Shown here: positions 62,561-64,000 of the stretch, piece after piece
Position numbering within the stretch: position 1 is the first letter of the stretch
How the letters are laid out: every line of letters starts with the position of its first letter
Source of the DNA: Saccharopolyspora elongata
Lineage (GTDB): Bacteria > Actinomycetota > Actinomycetes > Mycobacteriales > Pseudonocardiaceae
Direction of reading: 5' to 3'
Assembly: GCF_004348985.1 (NCBI RefSeq)
Contig: NZ_SMKW01000047.1
Span: forward strand, 1 to 64,000
DNA length: 64,000 bases
The notes under the pieces: generated by a model
What the model was told of the DNA's origin: nothing
Database searches by the model: none
What the model saw: only the letters and a program-made list of their open reading frames with translations
Made by a program: the position numbers and the translations under genes

Positions 62561-62795
62561 GGGAGTGATCCGAAGACGCGCGGGCATCGCCTGTGGGCGA
62601 CCGATCTGCTCCCGAAGGCGTGGGTCTCCCCCGCCCCATCCAGACGGCCACCTGGTCAGCCAGCGACCCCGAACTCCAGCAGGGTGCGGGACTCCGCCAC
62701 CGGCACGGTGTGCCGCCGCAGCCTAGTCGCTCATTTGAGTGTTCATCGACCACACCATCCTGCGAATTCGGGGTTGGTGCTTAAACTCCTCGCCC

Positions 62796-63170
62796 ATGAC
62801 TGCGCCGACCTCTCGGGAGGAAGCCCTGCGCGGGGCCGTGGACACAGCCTTGATCGACCTGCTGACGCTGCCGGTGGCGGGCGGTGAGCACGTGCGGGGA
62901 GAGCGTGCCCGTCAGGAGTTGGCCCGCGCGACTCATCTGCTCGATCAAGAGCCACACCTGGATGTACCTAACGCCGCTGTGATCGCGGTACGAACTGCCG
63001 CCGACCACCTCTCCCAGGACAACAAGAACGAGGCCCGCACCGAACTGATCATCGCCCGAGGGCAGCTAGCCCGACCAGGCTCCCGCCTCGGCGCTGCACG
63101 CGAAATGCCGCCCGCGGAGCAGCAGTCGTACGCCGAAGTCGAAAACTCAGGTCAGGGCAGTGATCCGTAA
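62796..63170 (+). CDS. Small helical protein of unknown function
   Basis: 124 residues, predicted all-helical: ALRGAVDTALIDLLTLPVAG, RARQELARATHLLDQEPHLD, AVIAVRTAADHLSQDNKNEA and RTELIIARGQLARPG. No known domain recognised. Weak start context at ATG 62796. A related fragment lies 200 bp downstream. Confidence 0.55.
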   Translation: MTAPTSREEALRGAVDTALIDLLTLPVAGGEHVRGERARQELARATHLLDQEPHLDVPNAAVIAVRTAADHLSQDNKNEARTELIIARGQLARPGSRLGAAREMPPAEQQSYAEVENSGQGSDP

Positions 63171-63363
63171 TGCGAACCCGCTGCGGTCGCCTACCGGTGC
63201 CGAAGGTCGGCAGGCGAATCCCGGTGGCGTCACGGTGAGGAGATAGCGGCCGAAGTGCGGGGCACGGTGGTCTCCCGTACGTGTTCGATGAGGCGGTGAC
63301 TCGCCCTGCATTGCAACCCAGTGTCCCGGACGCGTCCGTGTCCCACCGATCCCACCGCATGAC

Positions 63364-63573
63364 TTGCTGGGGAACCCGCCGGACCACACAGATCCTCAGG
63401 TCGCATCGCGCGCCTTGTCCTCCCTTGACCAGACGCTGGTGCCCGGCCTCGCGGACGCCCTTCCGGCCGAAGTAGCCGGGCCGATACGCAAGGCCGCGGA
63501 GTTGATGGCCCTCAACCGACTTCACGACGCGCGCTCCCTGCTTCTGCAGGCCCGTGGCCTCCTGATGCCCAGC
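63364..63573 (+). pseudogene. Paralogous fragment of the small helical protein
   Basis: The frame reads ALSSLDQTLVPGLADALPAE, then GPIRKAAELMALNRLHDARS and LLLQARGLLMPS, which resembles the helices of the gene at 62796 (AAD-LxxxxxxEARxxLxxARGxL). It lacks a proper start and runs into sequence antisense to the MerR gene, so it is probably a remnant. Confidence 0.35.
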
Positions 63574-63613
63574 CCAGGCCTGTGCCCCAGCACTCCGGGC
63601 GCTGACAGCGCAA

Positions 63614-63967
63614 TCACGGGAGAGCGTCGGAATCAGGGTGTTCCGGCTGATTCGTGTTCGGCGGCGCGGGTGTGGTGGGGGCGGCGAGATCGCGTTCGAG
63701 TTCGGCGATGCGGCAGGCGGCGGACAGGACGGTGAGGCCGGAGTCGAGGAGTTCGCGGACGCGGGCGGCGAGGGTGAGCTCGGTGCGGCTGTAGCGGCGG
63801 TGCCCGCCGGCGGAGCGGTCGGGGGCGAGCAGGCCGGCGGCGTCGAGGCTGCGGAGGAACTCCGGGGTGACGCCGAGCATCGCGGCGGCGCGGCCCATGG
63901 TGTAGGCGGGGTAGTCGGCGTCGTCGAAGGCGCTGGCCGCGCGATCGGCCGGGGATTGATCGGTCAT
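63614..63967 (-). CDS. MerR-family-type regulator
   Basis: 117 residues. YPAYTMGRAAAMLGVTPEFL followed by RSLDAAGLLAPDRSAGGHRR is a winged HTH of MerR type, with a short coiled helix (LTLAARVRELLDSGLTVLSA) and Pro/Asn-rich tail. It lacks an effector domain, like HspR-type or small MerR proteins. ATG 63967 with a GAGGTGG site; GTG 63973 is an alternative. Confidence 0.82.
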   Translation of the reverse strand: MTDQSPADRAASAFDDADYPAYTMGRAAAMLGVTPEFLRSLDAAGLLAPDRSAGGHRRYSRTELTLAARVRELLDSGLTVLSAACRIAELERDLAAPTTPAPPNTNQPEHPDSDALP

Positions 63968-64000
63968 AACCACCTCAGGAGCTCGGAGTGCGCCCGGGTC

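Noticed and set aside
1-64000. CRISPR array, rRNA operon or intact prophage
   Set aside because: No regularly spaced repeats, rRNA-like conserved sequence, or phage structural genes were seen.

Overview
The window is about 66% GC and reads as chromosome of a high-GC actinomycete. The type VII secretion genes, the abundance of TetR regulators and acyl-CoA enzymes, and the gene style suggest Pseudonocardiaceae, possibly Saccharopolyspora; the genus is inference only. No rRNA, intact tRNA, CRISPR array or intact insertion sequence was seen.

Layout. (1) 1-9.3 kb: a type VII secretion (ESX) locus with partial eccB, eccD, divergent eccC, a mycosin (mycP) that has lost two of three catalytic residues, and a large protein with an ADP-ribosyltransferase-like end. 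(2) 9.8-18.7 kb: a catabolic gene set (epoxide hydrolase, nitroreductase, two FAH-family hydrolases, flavin monooxygenase, VOC dioxygenase, acyl-CoA ligase) around one TetR gene. Its three control regions carry seven copies of one 21-bp palindrome, so it looks like a single TetR regulon for an aromatic or ring-cleavage substrate. (3) 18.9-22.4 kb: isochorismatase-like hydrolase, metallo-beta-lactamase-fold hydrolase and MHS transporter in one tight operon, divergent from a TetR. (4) 22.5-27 kb: small genes and remnants (GNAT, RapZ-like fragment, secreted I36-like protein, AraC fragment), then a Gre-like factor and two RNHCP proteins. (5) 27.3-30.5 kb: an unsecreted protease module: unknown protein, M14 carboxypeptidase, S8 subtilase. 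(6) 30.6-35.7 kb: mobile-element scraps, a helical-repeat protein, two DUF1990 proteins, a headless LacI and a membrane-protein tail.

(7) 35.8-44.3 kb: an acyl-CoA catabolic region (TauD-type oxygenase, acyl-CoA ligase, alpha-methylacyl-CoA racemase, tandem TetR, TesB thioesterase, acyl-CoA dehydrogenase) that also holds remnants of a crotonase, a second ligase and a second acyl-CoA dehydrogenase. (8) 44.4-53 kb: a heavily eroded stretch with a Tn3 transposase piece, a TetR, an internally deleted MFS gene, an amidohydrolase with a one-base frameshift, a truncated XRE regulator, an intact phosphotransferase and amidase, and a truncated IS transposase. (9) 53.2-60.5 kb: a DUF350 protein, then an operon of a single-chain molybdoenzyme-reductase fusion, an ornithine cyclodeaminase-family enzyme and an AtoE transporter, divergent from its probable GntR regulator. 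(10) 60.5-64 kb: a degenerate tRNA-Pro 3' end, manganese catalase, a small helical protein with a paralogous fragment, and a MerR-type regulator.

The main themes are palindrome-linked catabolic regulons and widespread gene decay around mobile-element remnants. The strongest leads are the inactive mycosin, the seven-site operator family, the M14/S8 module with a shared prodomain-like segment, and the molybdopterin/FAD/2Fe-2S fusion enzyme.
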